DNA of 64,000 nucleotides from Congeria kusceri (GCA_027627225.1 CM051028.1:20049701-20113700); one strand, 5' to 3'; shown: positions 1-12,806, numbered from the stretch's first letter. Notes: a model not told the origin generated them from the sequence alone. A program made the numbers and translations.

Positions 1-420
1 TTAATATTATATACGTCTCTTTACATATGCCAGAGACAAGGCTTAATATTCAGGTGAAAGATGTAGAAAAATCACACGCCGTTTTCTGAAAATGATGCAC
101 CTTTTACAATTACAAAAATTTCCCGCATGAGTCAGTTCTGTATCCCATTCCATATCCATGGCAAGGCTGAATAGCGTGCATTGTTGACTAACAATTTGTT
201 TCGTCTGTGAATATTAAATACGTCTCTTTAAATATGCCATAGACGAGGCTTAATATTCAGGTAAAAGATGTCAAACAATCACACGCCGTTTTCTGAAAAT
301 GAGCGACCGTTTACAATAACAAATATTTGCCACATGAGTCAGTTCTGTATCGTTCTTTGTTTCCGTCCAATTTCCATAGCGCGCATTGTTGACTTACAAG
401 TTGTTTCGCAAGACGTTTTA
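1..420. repeat. two-copy tandem repeat, unit about 207 bp
   Basis: Two diverged direct copies lie head to tail. The motif CACACGCCGTTTTCTG occurs near 73 and 280, and ATTGTTGACTNACAA near 180 and 386, giving a period of about 207 bp. The 75-residue ORF inside copy two is not convincing as a gene. The left copy may be cut by the window edge. Confidence 0.7.
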
Positions 421-949
421 AGTGAATGTAAAATGACAAGAGTAGCGTGGGGGAGTATCAAGCATGTATGCTTGTATCTTTCAAATTCGCATTGAATATG
501 TACTTAGTAGAAATGTATCTTGAACATTATGTTTTGTTGTTGTTGTTTTTGCTGATTAAGTTTTTATTGACTAATCTGTGAAGATAGTTATGGGTTACAA
601 TAAAAACAAGTATTAACAATAAAAAGGCAAATGGGCTGCCTACATTATTACAAAGATCTCATGATGAAGCGCTGCTCTGGAGCGCAAACCATCCGAACGA
701 TAAATAACTGTAATATGTTATCGAATTATCAACGTATTTAGCGTCTTTCGTTACGAACATATCCACCGTATGAGGGTTGTTAAGTATAGCTCTCTTATCG
801 CCAATCCATTTCTGGATCGGAAGTGTTATTTCAATGTTCCGTTTGTGCTAAAGAAGGGAAATTGTCAATATGTCAATTTGATAACAACTGCTTTGAATGG
901 GATTCATGCAAAAGCTGACTTGCTCCGTCACCGGTGCTGCAGACGCGGG
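421..949. other. intergenic, nothing recognised
   Basis: AT-rich sequence with a short (GTT)n run near 535-550. No convincing gene, RNA or repeat boundary was seen. Confidence 0.5.
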
Positions 950-1112
950 TGCAAGATTTTGAGTTGGTTTGTTTGTTTGGATTTTTCGCCGTATTTAACA
1001 GTATGTCATTCATATAACGGCAGTCAGTTAACCTACTCACATTTTTCCTGGACAAGCCGGTCTAAGCGGTTAACCCGTATTAAGTGCATATGTACTTATG
1101 CCAGTAACTGAC
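950..1112 (-). repeat. SINE fragment (3' domain)
   Basis: The stretch contains a TTTGTTTGG...TTCGCCG segment followed by CTTATGCCAGTAACTGACAAC. The same pair of motifs recurs at 16618-16682, where a tRNA-like head is attached on the minus strand. This copy lacks a head. It resembles, from memory, the conserved 3' domain of bivalve SINEs. Confidence 0.5.
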
Positions 1113-1115
1113 AAC

Positions 1116-1740
1116 AAGGAACATCTCTGTGAAATTATTTCGAAATCTAACCGGTTGTTTCTGACTGGAAGAATTTTTCAATGTAGTAATATAAGAGAAT
1201 ATGGCCCCACCCCCTGGCGCCCATGTTTTTCACCGGTGCAGAACGACTTGAGCATCTTTGATAGGTAATCACCTAAGGAACATTTCTTAGAAATTATTTC
1301 GAAATCCAACCAGTGATTTCTGACCAGAAGATATTCCAAGTGTTCAATAATAATATAAGAACCCCACCCTCTGGCGGCCATGTTTTTGAAACGGGGCGGA
1401 TTTAAGCAACTTTGGTAGAGAACCACCCAGGGGAACCATTTGAACCACTTTAGTAAAAGACCACCCATGGATAATTTCTGTGTAATTATTTGAAAATTCT
1501 TCCCTGGTGGTTTAGAATGAGATGTCGTTTAAAGATTTTTATATTTATAGCTCTGGCGGTCATTTTCTCTGCGGACCGGAACCATTTGAGCATTTTGATA
1601 GAGGACCATCCAATGAGCATTTCATCAAAATTGGCCAACCGGTTTCAGAGGAGATGTTGTTTAAACGAAAAGTTAACGCACACACGCCAGACGTACGCAC
1701 GCGCGACGGACGAACCGCCTGTGCATAAGCTCGCTTGCCT
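1116..1740. repeat. degenerate tandem repeat, units about 150-190 bp
   Basis: The phrase GGAACATNTCTNNGAAATTATTTCGAAATC recurs with changes near 1120, 1276 and 1467, interleaved with GACCACCCA/ACCATCCA phrases. It runs into a CACACACGCCAGACG tract near 1680-1700. Overlapping ORFs here follow the repeat and are not considered genes. Confidence 0.6.
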
Positions 1741-2290
1741 TTGGCAAGTGGAGATAAAGAGGACAAAGAGCCATAATACCGCTAATATTTGTCACAGCCA
1801 GAATTTCTTCCTTTAGAATCTTCAGCTGTTGAAGTTTGGTCGAAATCTACTAAGCAGTTAAAAGGAATTGAGTCCAAACAATTTCGGGAAGTATATATTC
1901 TTTAATGGTAAAATGGCAAAGGGCCATAATTCTGCCAACATTGATCGCTGCCAAAGGTCCTTCCTTTACGATCACCTACACGTTACGGTTCTTCAGCTGT
2001 GAAAGTATGAGCGAAAGCCACCAAGCAGTTAAAGAGCATTTGAGTGCACACATTTTTGGGAAGTATATATTTTATAGTGGCAAAAATGACAAAGAGCCAC
2101 AATTCTTTTAAAACTGATCACAGCCAAATTCATTCCTTCACCATCATTTGTACGTTAAGGTTCTTCAGTTGTGAACGTTTCAGCGAAAATGCCGGGGTTG
2201 AGTCCACGTTTCTGAACGCCCGTACGGACGGACAAGTGCTTTGCTTAATGTCCCACTTGGCGGGGGCATACAAATTCAAATGCTGGACGA
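1741..2290. repeat. tandem repeat, about 168-bp units, three copies
   Basis: The phrase AAAGAGCCATAAT (with variants) starts near 1763, 1918 and 2092. It is followed in each unit by TTCTTCAGCTGTGAA-like text. The block ends in a CGTACGGACGGACAAG tract, typical of the ends of this kind of bivalve repeat. Confidence 0.6.
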
Positions 2291-3442
2291 TTTAAGCGGG
2301 GGGGTGGGCCGCTTTTGTCCCCACTAAATCCACCTACTTGTATGTTGTGTTGTGTAAAATCTCAAGGCATGCGTTTGATTTTATGGGATTACAAGGAGAG
2401 GTATTTCTGAACCATTGGTGGATGCCAAGCGAGAGCTCCATAAACCATGTTCAGACAAGATTAATTATAGCATCAAGATCAATCTTAGCTGATCTTGATC
2501 TCCTAGCTTAAATGGACGGAGTGTATAAATATTTTATTTTCGGAATACGTATTAATCTAGATAAAATAACACAAAATGTTCTTAAGTTTAATTAAAATCT
2601 TCATTTTAAATAGTAACTCAACGCCAAAATAGCTCATAATTATGTAAGGTCTTCATTACATTATATTATACATGTCTATCATATACTATTTGACCAAACA
2701 TTACAATAAATCGAGATTTTTAGTGAACACCATTTTTAAGCCTAATCCTAAAATATCTGACTCAAGTTCATATTGAACCTAAAAATTAGTCTCAACTTGA
2801 TTAGTGAACGCGGAGCCTTGAATGCATCCACATTAAAAAAAAAAACACTTTCACTCTCATAAATCAAGTCTCTTATTGTGCATTCAGTGTTAATCTGCTC
2901 TAGTGCATTCGATTTCTTGATTTAAAATTGGAAGCAGCATGGTATTGGTATCTATGGAATGTATGTTTCCTTGAAATATGTATTGTACTGACAATACATG
3001 AAGAAAGCGGTAGCAAAAAAGAATATATCCAGAATTACTTTAAATGGATACTTTACTCACGATACATTAATATACCGGTAATACACCAACAACAATGAAA
3101 TAATTACTTTAAAATGAAACTAAATTGACGATACATAGACAAGTAATATTTAAAAAATTCAAGAATTAATTTAAATGGATACTTTGCTAACGATAAATGA
3201 AGATAAGTGATAGTTCAAAAGTAATTGAAGACTCTCAAGACTTACTTTAATTAAATGGACATACTTTACTCGCGATACATGAATACATGAATGTAAGATC
3301 AAGTTTAACAGAATAATCGCTTCAAATGTATACCTCACTGATAGGGTGGCCACTGAAATTCGGAAATAAAAGTCCATGATTATTCCCTAATTTGTCCTTG
3401 ATGAGATATTTTACATGACATTTATTGACATGTTACCAAAAC
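2291..3442. repeat. AT-rich intergenic stretch with a weak about 68-bp tandem repeat at 2990-3300
   Basis: No gene was seen in 2291-2990. From about 2990 to 3300 a degraded unit (TTACTTTAAATGGATACTTT...CGATACAT) recurs about every 66-70 bp, roughly four times. A short unsupported ORF overlaps it on the minus strand. Confidence 0.45.
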
Positions 3443-3870
3443 AATTAGTCCGTACAGGTGACAGTGTTAATGAATAGAATTAGTCCGTACAGGTGACAGT
3501 GTTAATGAATAGAATTAGTCCGTACAGGTGACAGTGTTAATGAATAGAATTAGTCCGTACAGGTGACAGTGTTAATGAATAGAATTAGTCCGTACAGGTG
3601 ACAGTGTTAATGAATAGAATTAGTCCGTACAGGTGACAGTGTTAATGAATAGAATTAGTCCGTACAGGTGACAGTGTTAATGAATAGAACAATTAGTCCG
3701 TACAGGTGACATTGTTAATGAATAGAACAATTAGTCCGTACAGGTGACAGTGTTAATGAATAGAATTAGTCCGTACAGGTACAGTGTTAATGAATAGAAT
3801 TAGTCCGTACAGGTGACATTGTTAATGAATAGAACAATTAGTCCGTACAGGTGACAGTGTTAATGAATAG
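3443..3870. repeat. 35-bp minisatellite, about 12 copies
   Basis: Units begin AATTAGTCCGTACAGG and end TTAATGAATAG. They are repeated back to back with almost no change; a few units gain 2-3 bases (AACAATTAG) and a few read CATT for CAGT. There are no unique spacers, so this is a minisatellite and not an array of another kind. The near identity of units implies recent expansion. Confidence 0.95.
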
Positions 3871-4110
3871 AATTCCTCAGTCCCACCATTTGTACCATTA
3901 TTACTACTAGATAACTTGTTAATCTACATAAATATAACATATTTTATTGTTTATGTATTTCTATTTGTCCTATCGTTGGTAAAACTCCAATTTTCAATGT
4001 TTCTCTACAAAGTTATTTTCTTTTAATTTCGGTCAAATTCCCTGATTTTTTTCCAGCATGGATACTTCTTCTTGCGTTTTCCCTGTTTTACATGCTTTCC
4101 AAAATCAGTC

Positions 4111-7100
4111 GACCTCCCCAGCCAGCAAGCATATATCGGATAAATATCGGTATATCGATATCGCATTGATAAACGGCCAGATATCTATCCGTTATCGCTT
4201 GCATGCATGCTGTACATATCGGATAGATATCGGCCAGATGTCGGCCATCGATAAAATATATCGATATCTATCCGTTCTCTATCCGATATAGTTATGGTGA
4301 AAAATAAAAAGTTGATGTATACATTTAGTGTATGTGATACATCTTAACAAATCCATATATGAGTGGCATATCTTCAATATGTGTTACGTTGTCGTCATTT
4401 TAAGTAACGATGTCGGATCGATGTAGGGCCGATATCGTTCATGGCAAACATTAATTTATCTTTATTTTCATACAATTAACACAATGTGTATATATCGGGC
4501 AATACTAAGGAGTATTTTACTGAAACGAATGTGCGTTCTGTGACTCCACAAATCTTATTTGAAATAGCTTCGAAATTATTTTCGTCGAACAAAATCGTTT
4601 TCGGTTGGCGCAAAATTCTTGTTCGTTTAAACTTGAACCGATGATCTCCAGAGAGTAAAAGTAACATTAAAAAGTGTCCTCTTCAACGCAGAAAAACAAC
4701 AAGAAGTATATCAGCTATTCAAAATGTATTAAGTCTTGTAGGCGTAGAAAAATCCAGGTTATTGAAATGTAACGTATTTGCGCGAGTATTTTTTATTATT
4801 AGTAGTATATTACGATACTGTTTTGTCATATCTACGAATGTAAGTATTTACAGCAAGATACGTGATTTTATTTACATGTTACAGGTTCAATATACTTCAA
4901 ATATTTGTATTTTAAAGGCTTAAAGTTTCAATTTATTTTAATTTTAACAGTATTGGATACATTATATTTAAAGGACTTGTTCACAGATTTTTGTATTTTT
5001 TGTAGTATGCCATTGTCTTTACTTTACCGATTTAAGCATCGAAACTAAAAAGCTCAAGTATAATGACGAGAAAAAAAAAGAAAAGAAAAAATGTTGCTCC
5101 CACCAGGGTTCGAACCTGAGACCTCTAGATCAAAAGGCTGCGCCTTAACCATTCGGCCACTCAAACCTTTATATATGTGGATGCATTAAATATTTCATTA
5201 TATGATTGTATAATTTATGTAAGCGATCCACGTGTTGTCAGCAATTTTAACGAAAACAACAGAAACACTCCCAATTATTCCATCATTTAGCGGTACAAAC
5301 ACTTTATGATTTTCAAAATTTCCACTTATGATTACTCATTAACAAAACGGTATTTATAGTAAATCTATATTTCTATGTCCTTTGTGTTATTTCGCTCCTT
5401 TATTTATGCTATTATTTCATTGTGGGAATCTGGGACAAAAAGTTGGAAAATTGTAAGTTGGCCAATCGGTGAACTGGTCCGTTTAAATAAATGAATACTC
5501 TAAACTAATGAAGTCACAGTTAAAACAAATTATACTGAAAATAATTTTGTTTTCAGACGATTTACCTGCTTAGCAATGGTGGCTCATCGGCATCTTTGGG
5601 TGACAATATGGTCTTGGACTTGATAACGTTCATCGCTGACAAACTGGCTGCATATTAATATGGACAGATTCATCTAATTTGAATTTGTCATTTGGACAGA
5701 TGAAGGTAATCAAATATACATTGAATGTAGTAATACTTGGCCAGAACATGCAGTTCACTTCTATTGATGTGAGCAAGTTAGTAACACACTGTTTAAGGCT
5801 TAAACTTTAAGCAGTTTCTGCATAACACCATTCCAGAGATCAAGTTCAATTTCTCCAGCTCTGATTTAATAATTATCATTATGACCCAACATTTTATGTG
5901 TAATATTGTTGCAGTTATGTAAAATTGGAGTGTATAGTAAAAAAATGTATTGCATTATATGACTACAATTACTAAATGAACTACTTTCTGTGATCTAAAC
6001 TTCACACACAAAAATAAAAGTAATTTCAATTTATAAACATTCCAGCTGCCAGTGGCATACAGTGTCTGCTTTGAACAACACCATTATTATCGGGTGGAGT
6101 GCTGCATCAAACACTGGCTAAGGAATTTGACTGAGATAAAGAACAGTGGATAAAAAACATTCTACTCATCATTAATATTATGAAGACTTCTAAAGTAAAC
6201 ACTCTTAAATGTGTGATAGGGGCTGGAAAGTTCCAATTCATGAAGTTGATTTTAATTACTATAACCAGAATTCTTACTAATAAGTGTACTATGTGGTTTA
6301 TAAGAAAAAAAAACAATTAAATGACACACTGTTTTGTGTTACTTAATTGTTTTACATTTTTCATGTTTTTGTGAAGACATGCAAAGGTCTTAGAATTCTG
6401 ATTCTTTTCAAAGATGTGATGCAACTTATATATGATGCTAACAAATAACATGTAATTAATATATAAAAACTTGACTGAACCATAGTTTTCTTTTATTTAC
6501 AAAATTAAATGTAAAAAAGTTTGTGAGGATAACAAAGAAACCATTTAATCTAGGAGGCTTTTGGAAGCATAATATTGTCAAATATGTGTTGTTGTTTTTT
6601 TGTATTTCGGTGTGTTTACACTTTTTACTGCAATTGTCTTTGATTTTGTTTTCATTTCCTATTTGGATTTGAATTAGATTTCCATTTGTTTATATGATTT
6701 TTAAAATTTAGTTTGATCTAAATTAAGTCCATTGAAATGTTGAAATTTCAATTTGATACTAAATGTCTACTACAATTATTTGTCGGCTAAGTGTTGCTGA
6801 ATTATTAACTTTTTCAATGTTGTTGCACGAGTTTTATAGCATGTATGATGGTGGATAATGCTAATATTCAATATTGAGTGGTGTTGCAAATTGCACATCA
6901 TTTTTTGAAATTTAGCATTAAAATAAACAAGTGTGGTTATCAATTCCAAAACAATTGACAACATCGTCGAATAGATATCGGACCAATAAAGGCTTGCTAG
7001 CTGGAACGATATTGGCACGATGGCTATCCTGCATACGTCCGATAAACAATGCTGCGATATCTATCAGATCAAATGCCGATGGGCAAAACGTTGATCGGAT

Positions 7101-7535
7101 AGATATTGCGAGCGATATCTATCTGAGATATTCAAAACATATCGGACATATATCGGACCGATGTAGGCTTGCTTTCTGGGACGATATTGGCCCGATGGCT
7201 ATCCGATATGTATCCGACATGCAATGCTTCGATGACTGCCCGATCAAATGCCGATGGGCAAAACGTTGATCGGAATGATATCGCGAGCGATATCTCTCCG
7301 AGATATTTAAAAAATATTGGATAGAGATCGGACCGATGTAGGCTTGCTTTCTGGGACGATACTGGCCCGATGTCTATCCGATATGTATCCGATATGCGAT
7401 GCTTCGATGACGGCCCGATTAAATGCCGATGGGCAAAACCTTGATCGGTTAGATTTCACGATCTATATCTATCCGATATTCAGAACATTTCGGATAGATA
7501 TTGGACCAATGTAGACTTGCTGGCTGGGTCCTTAC
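4111..7535. mobile_element. possible non-autonomous DNA element with inverted ends and satellite-like arms
   Basis: The left end CCCAGCCAGCAAG (about 4108-4120) is matched in inverse orientation by CTTGCTGGCTGGG (about 7523-7535). Inside each end lies an arm rich in ATCGGATAGATATCGG-type palindromic units (4130-4290, plus scattered to 4440; 6960-7510). In the right arm a unit of about 180 bp (GCTTGCTTTCTGGGACGATA) occurs three times. The 2.5-kb centre carries no long ORF, so no transposase is encoded. No clear target duplication was found. The two arms could instead be independent repeats that happen to face each other. Confidence 0.45.
5098..5172 (-). repeat. tRNA-like sequence, degenerate
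   Basis: On the minus strand the sequence shows a box-A-like GTGGCCGAATGGTTAAGGC with a paired GCC/GGC D stem, and a box-B-like GGTTCGAACCC in a good T arm (TCAGG/CCTGG). The acceptor stem does not pair (two clear mismatches plus several wobbles) and the anticodon stem is poor. It is therefore read as a tRNA-derived SINE head or pseudogene, not a working tRNA. It lies inside the 4.1-7.5 kb element. Confidence 0.55.
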
Positions 7536-7704
7536 ATAAGATACGTAAATACATGTAATAATAATAACTAAAAATAAACAAAAACACTGAACACATATTT
7601 CCAAAAATATTGAAAAAAACCCACACAAGAATCGTAAAAGGCATTCGTACAAAATATTGCAAAATTTAGCCACAATACACTACAATACTGACATAACTTT
7701 AATT

Positions 7705-8705
7705 AATAATAAGAGCTTCTCAGTAGTGCACGCTCGACTCTCAAACTGCTTTGTCAGAGTTATGGGCCTTTGTCAGTACAAAAAGGGGCATAATTCTGCT
7801 AAAATGCTGGCCACAGTTATAAGCCTTGGCCAGTGACCTTATTTCAGCAGTTTTAATTAAATATCTGTAGTAGATACAGAGATATGAAGTTGTTGCACAC
7901 AAACTGTAACCAGAATTTCTAAGTACAAAATGGGGCATAATTCTGCTTAATTGTATCAGAGTTATTGGCCTTGGTCAGTGACCTCACATAATGACCCCAA
8001 AGACATGTGTGAAGTTTCAATTGAATATCTGTAGTAGTAACAGTGATATGCACTTGTTGCACACCAACCTGAAATTTAAATTTCTGAGTACAAATAGGGG
8101 AATAATTCTGCTAAATTGCGGGTCAGAATAATGGGCCTTGGTCAGTGACCTTACATATTGACCCTAAAGACATGTATGAAGTTTGTATTGAATATCTGTA
8201 GTATTTACAGAGATGTGCATATACTTGTGGAATTGTCTCTTGCACGCAAACCTTAACGTGACTTATCTAAGTACAAAAGGGGGTATACTTCTGCTCAAAT
8301 GCTGGTAACAGTTATGGACCTTGGCCACTGACCTTATATAATGACCATGAAGACATCTGTAAAGTTGTAATTGAATATCTGTAGTAATAACAGAGATATA
8401 CACTTGTTGAACGCAAACCTTCACATAAAGTTTCTCAGTACTACACAAAGTGACACAGTTCTGCTAAATTGCTAATCAGAGTTATGGGCCTTGATCATCA
8501 ACCTCATATAATGACCCAGAGGACATGTATTAAGTTTCAATTGAATATCTGTAGTAGTTGAAGATATGTACTTGTTGAACGCAAACCTAAACCACTGCAA
8601 TACGCCAAACCCGACGAACGGGTGAGTAGTAATTTCAAAGCAATACAACCAATATTTCAAAACTAGAACTCCGCGAGTCGGATGTGTCGCCGGACGAGGC
8701 ATAAC
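7705..8705. repeat. tandem-repeat element, about 170-bp units, five copies
   Basis: GGGGCATAATTCTGCTAAA, or a close variant, recurs near 7786, 7932, 8096, 8279 and 8452. Each is followed by a 'gccttggtcagtgacc' phrase and a GAATATCTGTAGTA phrase. The block opens with an AAGAGCTTCTCAGTAGTGCACGC-like start similar to the element at 9139. Minus-strand ORFs here mirror the repeat. Confidence 0.65.
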
Positions 8706-9138
8706 TCAAGTACAATAAGAGCAGTTATGCCGAAAACCGAACTTAACATTTCTTCTATGCCCACTACTTACATCCCCCCCCTTAAGTTTCATAATGATTT
8801 CACAAAAACTAACATAACCTTGGAATAAAAGTACATAATTATACTACTTCATATATTACTTGAAAGTTGCAACCTTATAATAATTGTACGGTACTATACA
8901 GAGTAAAAAACTAAAAGGCCATAACAGCATAATAACAACCTTGAACCGTAAATTGTAGTTTACAGGATGAAGCCAATCACTGTAAGTTTAAAGTGGAAAA
9001 CGTGTACAGCATCTAGAGCACATTTAGGTGGTACAGATTGCAAAAACAGAGAACGACAAGCTATCATATTTAATGGGTACAAACGATAATGCAACAAAAA
9101 CATAACTTAAATATTTACACACAATGAAGCATTATGAA
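8706..9138. other. intergenic, nothing recognised
   Basis: AT-rich DNA with a CCCCCCC run near 8774. No gene or repeat boundary was recognised. Confidence 0.4.
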
Positions 9139-9692
9139 ATTAACAAGAGCTGTCAGAGGACAGTGCGCTCGACTATTCGAAGTATTTCAGTTTGTGCATA
9201 TTTTGGAAAGTGAAAGGGGCATACATTTGTTGAAATACAGAGCTGAGTTATGGCAATTATTTCATCATTGTTTCCAAGTTTCAAGTGAATACCCCTTATG
9301 AAGTTTAGACATTTTTAGACTTTGGAAAAAAAAATTAACCCAAAATATATTTAAGTTATGTGGATTGTGGCACATAATGTTGTAGTTAATGACAAAGGTA
9401 TATTCCCAGTTTCGAGTGAATAACCTTCAAGTTTTGAAGTTGAATAATAACCTAAATCTGAAAATCTATGTAAAAAGGTACATAACTCTGTCAAAATACA
9501 AAACTGAGTAATTTGGAATGTTGCCCCTGACGAAATTGATGGCAAATGTATATTCCAAGTTTCAAATGAATAACTTTTGTAGTTTTGAAGTTACAAAACT
9601 TATGAATATAAACTTTAACCAAGATCAGACGCCGACGCCGACGCCGGGGCGAGTAGGAAAGCTCACCAATTGTTCGAATAGTCGAGCATAAA
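9139..9692. mobile_element. short inverted-repeat element (MITE-like)
   Basis: The left end carries GTGCGCTCGACTATTCGAA (about 9163-9181). Its inverse, TTCGAATAGTCGAGCAT, is at about 9674-9690. Between them lie two or three diverged units with TTCCAAGTTTCAAGTGAATA, then a GACGCCGACGCCGACGCCGG tract near 9628. No coding capacity. From memory this resembles a repeat abundant in bivalve genomes. Confidence 0.6.
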
Positions 9693-10009
9693 TGGATAGT
9701 GCACATTAATACAACTTTTGTTCACATTATTGCAACCAATACGTGTTGTAAATCCTTATATAGTTGACTGTATACACTATAGAAAATTAGAAGGATTTCC
9801 AATTTAGTTTTCAAACAATAAAGTCATACACATTTATGTGAATGTATCTAACATTGAACATTGTTAACACTAAGCGGTAAAGCATATACAAATCTGTAAT
9901 CAATGCTGCTCATAACTAGCTAAGTAAAAATTTCAATTTCTAAGAACAAAACTGAAATTTAATGACATCAAATGTCATTGTATATTTAATTTTCTAAAAT
10001 GATACTCGG

Positions 10010-10195
10010 TAATTTTTCTATAGACCAAGAACAAAAGTGTCGTTGTTAAACTACTTAATAAACAACGCAAAAAGTATTCCCGATTCTGAGCGAAAGCATA
10101 GAAAAAATTATTCCCAATTACAATTTCAAACTACATGTCAAATCATGTTCAAATCGAAATAATGTTCGCATTATTGTTGTATATCGGCCAATAAA
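10010..10195. repeat. dispersed repeat related to 22490-22725
   Basis: Shares ATAAACAACGCAAAAAG (inverse orientation relative to 22686) and AATAATGTTCG...GTTGTNTATCGGC with the later block. It is probably a fragment of an inverted-repeat element. The flanks 9700-10010 and 10196-10440 show nothing recognisable. Confidence 0.45.
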
Positions 10196-10444
10196 AAAAA
10201 AAGACAAAGATACATACAAAACGATTTCTTAGGTAAAGATGAAAATTTGATGTTAGATTGCAGTTTGTATATTATTATGATCACATTAAGTGTCGATTTT
10301 TCTCATGAAGGTGTAATGTTTGATCTAAAACAAATGTTCGGCACAATGTGTGAGACAATTAATGTTTAGATTTATATTGAATATTTGGCGGTTAATTACA
10401 TCAACATCATTTGAGTAAAACGCGAATACACATATTATTTGTTG

Positions 10445-10625
10445 GGCTGAATGCATGTGCTTAGTTGTGTCGTCCCGGATCCGCCTGTGCACTCCACACA
10501 GTCTAATCCAGGACGACACTTTCCGCTGTTATGGTATTTTCGGATTCAAGTAAGTCTCTTCTAAACATAAATCCACTGTAGGCGGAAAGTGTCGTCACAA
10601 ATTAGCCTGTGCGGACTGCATATAA
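10445..10625. repeat. palindromic dispersed repeat
   Basis: The left arm has GCCTGTGCACTCC...GACGACACTTTCCGC and the right arm has GCGGAAAGTGTCGTC...GCCTGTGCGGACTGC. The 15-base inner arms are exact inverse complements about 65 bp apart. From memory this resembles a repeat very common in dreissenid mussel DNA, which is part of the reason for the organism guess. Confidence 0.6.
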
Positions 10626-11130
10626 ATACTTTGTCTCCCTCTGTTGAGAGAAACTGTATGCAATGTATTTGAAAGTGTTGATGAAAACAAATGATAAAGA
10701 AAATGATTTCCTAGCCTAAGATAAGAGGAAAACATTGTATTAAGTTTAGATACTTGTGTTCGCTTTAAAAAATATTGGTCCCTTGTGATGGATAAATCTG
10801 CATGTGCTCCCTATATAGAGGATATTTGTTCGTTTGGTATAATACCAACTCATTTTCATTTTATTTTATGCTTAAAATGTGATATTTTGGCATTTTATGA
10901 CATCTCGGTAAAAAGTATTTCCGTTATCAAAGTGGCAATTTTCACTGTTTAAAATAGTGAATATTCATTTTTATTCCTCTGGTTTTATTCAGTGTATTGC
11001 CAATTTTACTTTAGTGATATTTCCATATAAACCACCGGAAAGCATAAAATATTTTTTTTTAATATACAAACATTAATAAAAGTATTGATCGATTATATAT
11101 ATTAAAATAATAACATACAAGATTCTGCGT
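10626..11130. other. AT-rich intergenic, nothing recognised
   Basis: No supported ORF, RNA or repeat unit was seen. Confidence 0.4.
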
Positions 11131-11870
11131 TTGATAAACACACATGCCCCCGGTTGGTGCTGGCTAGCACATTTCTTTGTCAAAATTAGGTCAAGTTCAA
11201 AGTGAGGTTCGGTGAAATGGGTGGATTGGGAACGGTCATAAGTAAAAACTGTGTAAATATCAAAGTGTTGTTGTAAGCAGTATTGGTGCCAGACGAAACG
11301 GTAAAATCTAGTTAACCAAGAAAAGGATCTTTTGAATTATTGTTTTAACTCCAAATTAGTTGAAGGTCAAGGTCAAACTAAAGTTGGGTGATATGGGTGG
11401 ATTGGGGATGGTCACAAGCAACAACTGTGGAAGTATCCAAATCTTGTAGCAAGCCGTGTTGGTGCTAGACGAAATGGTAGAATCTAGTTAACCAAGAAAC
11501 AGCCCATTTGATTTATTCTAAGTGCAAATTAGGTCAAGGTCAAAGTGAGGTTGGGTGATATGTGTGGATTGGGAACGGTCATCGGTAACAACTGTGTAAA
11601 ATATCTAAGTGTTGCAGTAACCGATACTGGTGCTAGACGAAACGGTAAAATCTAGTTAACCAAGAAGTAGCACTTTTGAATTATTAATAAGTCCAAATTA
11701 GGTCAAGGTCAAGGTCAAAGTGAGGTTGGGTGATATGGGTGGATACGGAATGGTAATAAGCAACAACTGTGTAAGTATCAAAGAGTTGTAGTAAGCGCTG
11801 TTGGTGCTAGACGAAACGGTTAAATCTGCTTAACCTTGTAACGGACGAAAAGACGGACGGACGGACTGAA
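11131..11870. repeat. tandem repeat, about 174-bp units, four copies
   Basis: Each unit contains GGTGCTAGACGAAACGGTA...TCTAGTTAACCAAGAA (near 11287, 11462, 11630, 11808) and GGTCAAGGTCAAAGTGAGGT...GGGTGGATTGGGAA. The block ends in GACGGACGGACGGACTG. This is non-coding repeat sequence. Confidence 0.75.
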
Positions 11871-12806
11871 TGACGGACTGGACGATCACTGTATGTTTCC
11901 TGTATCATGATGCCTGGGGCATAAAAACATATCAAAAGTTTACATACTGCACAAATGGATATATTGTTTTTATTTCCGCAATGGATTGTAATATGTTCTG
12001 TGTGAACTATTGGGTCCAATATGCAAGGGAAACAGTTAAGTAACACAGTCATTGGGGGTACATATAGTAAGCATGAAATAAACATGGACGCTGACTGTTA
12101 CTATGCAAGAATTATTCAGTGTCCACATATTTGTATTTTATCCTATTACTACAGCCAAATTGATCGGGAAAACAACCCATTGTGAGTCCATAAACTTGAG
12201 CTTTATTCGATCGTTATTTTAGCACACGTTTATTCTATTGTTATTTTAGGACGCTATTATAATATATAACGTATTTCAATGTAACGTCATTCCAAATGAT
12301 GACGTTTTTAGTAAACAAAAAACTCTGCGTAAAAAATAGGAGACCAAATATATTATATTTTCGTTGACTTATTTTACGACGTTTTTCATTAATGAGCACA
12401 GTATAAAAGATCTAAGATAAATATAATAGTCTGTGTGTATTGGCAGAATATCAAGTTTATCATGCTTGTCTCGAAATAGTGAAGCGTTCGGCCAGCCTCG
12501 CGATCCCATGTTTCTGCACCTCGCATGATTAACTGGACCTTTATCCAACACTCACATAATATTCTCTTTAAATAAAATACGACACTCATGACTCTTTAAC
12601 AAATCCTGTTTCTTCCAGCAAACCAACGGTTTAAAATAAAACAGTAACATTCATAATAAATATCTACCAACAAGAACCTAAAACAAATCTAAACATAAGT
12701 TAAGAGTATGTTTGTAAAAAAAAATGTTCGTACCTATACTCGTACACGTCGTTAAAAGACAATAAAACCAGAGTTTTAGATTCTCTGCTTATCTGCGTCG
12801 GCGTCT
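11871..12806. other. region downstream of kinase copy 1
   Basis: AT-rich sequence with no convincing gene. It should hold the 3' UTR and polyadenylation site of the minus-strand kinase gene: the plus strand shows TTTAAATAAA near 12570 and CAATAAAACC near 12762, but a minus-strand AATAAA (TTTATT on plus) was not clearly assigned. Confidence 0.4.

Noticed and set aside
3443..3870. Regular repeats that might suggest a CRISPR array
   Set aside because: Units are contiguous with no unique spacers, and the surroundings are eukaryotic; this is a minisatellite.
5098..5172. Functional tRNA gene
   Set aside because: The acceptor stem and anticodon stem do not pair; only the D stem and T arm are good.
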